This document shows positions 63,341 through 64,000 of a stretch of DNA of 64,000 nucleotides, piece after piece. The DNA is from Diphasiastrum complanatum (lineage: Eukaryota; Streptophyta; Lycopodiopsida; Lycopodiales; Lycopodiaceae), in the NCBI GenBank assembly GCA_029204225.1, contig CM055114.1, positions 11,715,634 through 11,779,633 of the forward strand, given 5' to 3'. The notes below the pieces were generated by a model. The model was given only the letters and a program-made list of their open reading frames with translations. It had not been told where the DNA came from and did no database searches. A program made the translations under genes and the position numbers. Each line of letters opens with the position of its first letter. The first letter of the stretch is position 1.

Positions 63341-64000
63341 CCTAGCTAAGAGAAGAGAAGAGGAAGAAATCTCTCACACTCTCAAGGTTGCAAGCTACAC
63401 ACAAACATAGTGGTATTGTCCATGCCTACCACCCAAATATATAACCAACAAGACAAAGAGAGAGAAATGGTTAGGTGGTAATCCACCACCCCTCCCTTTT
63501 TACATGGAGCCAACTGCAAGGGGATGTGTCTGTCCTCATACAGTCGTCTTCTTCGACATCTAGCCTGCTTCCTGGCCAACAAGGGCTCCACACAGGCAGT
63601 TTGGTGAGGTGGCAGATTGCTCCCGAGCCACCTAAGCAGCCCATTCTGCCACGTAGTAGGTGCGCAAACCCGCAGGCGCAACGCACCAGTGCGCGCCGCA
63701 GTTGCGTCCGCGTGTTGTTGACTCCCTGCCATTGCTGCCCTCATGCGGACCCCCTGCCTCGTGCCCTCCTCGCACCACCTGCCTACGCGGCCTCGGCGCC
63801 GCATCAGCAGGCTGCCTGCATGCCTGCGTGCAGCTGCAAAAAACTGCCCGTGATCTTTAACAAGCGAGATCCGACCTTCGACCCTAACAACATCCCATAC
63901 CACTGCTAGAGCCATCAGCCATCACCCACCTCAGGCTAGCACTCATCCTGGCTGTGCACAAGCTCTCACCATCCACCTTCTCCTAGGTAGATAGAATAAA
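63341..64000 (-). repeat. Probable gypsy J 5' LTR with GC-rich insert, runs off the window
   Basis: From 63846 to the edge the sequence follows the gypsy J LTR (ACAAGCGAG, CATCCCATACCACTGC, CTCAGGCTAGCACTCATCCT). 63341-63845 has no counterpart in the other LTR. Its part 63560-63840 is clearly GC-rich with many CpG, unlike the rest of the window. Long open frames here on both strands follow from the GC content and have no known domain. Confidence 0.55.

Noticed and set aside
63382-63915. 177-codon minus-strand frame rich in Arg, Ala and Gly
   Set aside because: GC-rich DNA lowers stop frequency on all frames; overlapping long frames exist on the other strand and no domain is visible.
1-64000. 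CRISPR array, bacterial operons, rRNA or tRNA genes
   Set aside because: No regularly spaced identical short repeats with unique spacers, no ribosome-binding pattern and no cloverleaf sequence were seen; tRNA-like words are retroelement primer-binding sites.

Overview
This is nuclear DNA of a land plant, apparently from a repeat-rich, gene-poor part of a large genome. The evidence is one plant-specific BES1/BZR1-type transcription factor gene with a clean GT-AG intron, fragments of other plant genes (an LRR receptor ectodomain, a CYP86-clan P450, a PPPDE/DeSI-like peptidase), and dense layers of Ty3/gypsy chromoviruses, Ty1/copia elements and one LINE. Introns, tRNA-Met and tRNA-Asp type primer-binding sites and long (GA)n/(TA)n microsatellites fit a vascular plant. 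Fern, lycophyte or gymnosperm cannot be separated from the sequence alone. No bacterial operon, CRISPR array, rRNA or tRNA gene is seen.

Layout. 1-3.1 kb: a minus-strand gypsy element lacking reverse transcriptase, bracketed by 375-bp inverted arms. 3.06-6.8 kb: a gypsy LTR, then a copia LTR and leader, two copies of an unidentified conserved peptide, and a 58-bp tandem repeat. 7.9-10.7 kb: a broken gene of the family I know as DUF7869. 11.3-16.3 kb: scraps of gypsy RNase H and of a copia element. 16.8-17.8 kb: the BZR1-type gene, the best host gene in the window. 20-38 kb: a nest of copia elements with a gypsy element carrying a tRNA-Asp primer site at its left edge. Copia A (minus) has LTRs at 22.96 and 37.5 kb. 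Between them lie copia B (+), copia C (+), and copia D (minus) inserted inside C. 39.8-41.8 kb: LRR and P450 pseudogenes meeting tail to tail at a (TC)n tract. 44.7-46.3 kb: a PPPDE fragment and an orphan first exon with a TATA box. 48.8-50.7 kb: a LINE remnant. 50.7-64 kb: copia I (+) interrupted twice. The first insertion is gypsy H (minus, 51.35-60.42 kb), which itself holds a complete copia insertion L with a perfect 5-bp target duplication. The second is gypsy J (minus, from 60.69 kb).

Most coding material is decayed. The exceptions are the BZR1-type gene, the long open reverse transcriptase/RNase H run of copia B, and the 400-codon open frame of element L. Relative ages follow from the nesting: I is older than H, and H is older than L; C is older than D. 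There is no evidence of genes working together as a pathway. The window is best read as a record of successive insertions around a few host-gene relics.
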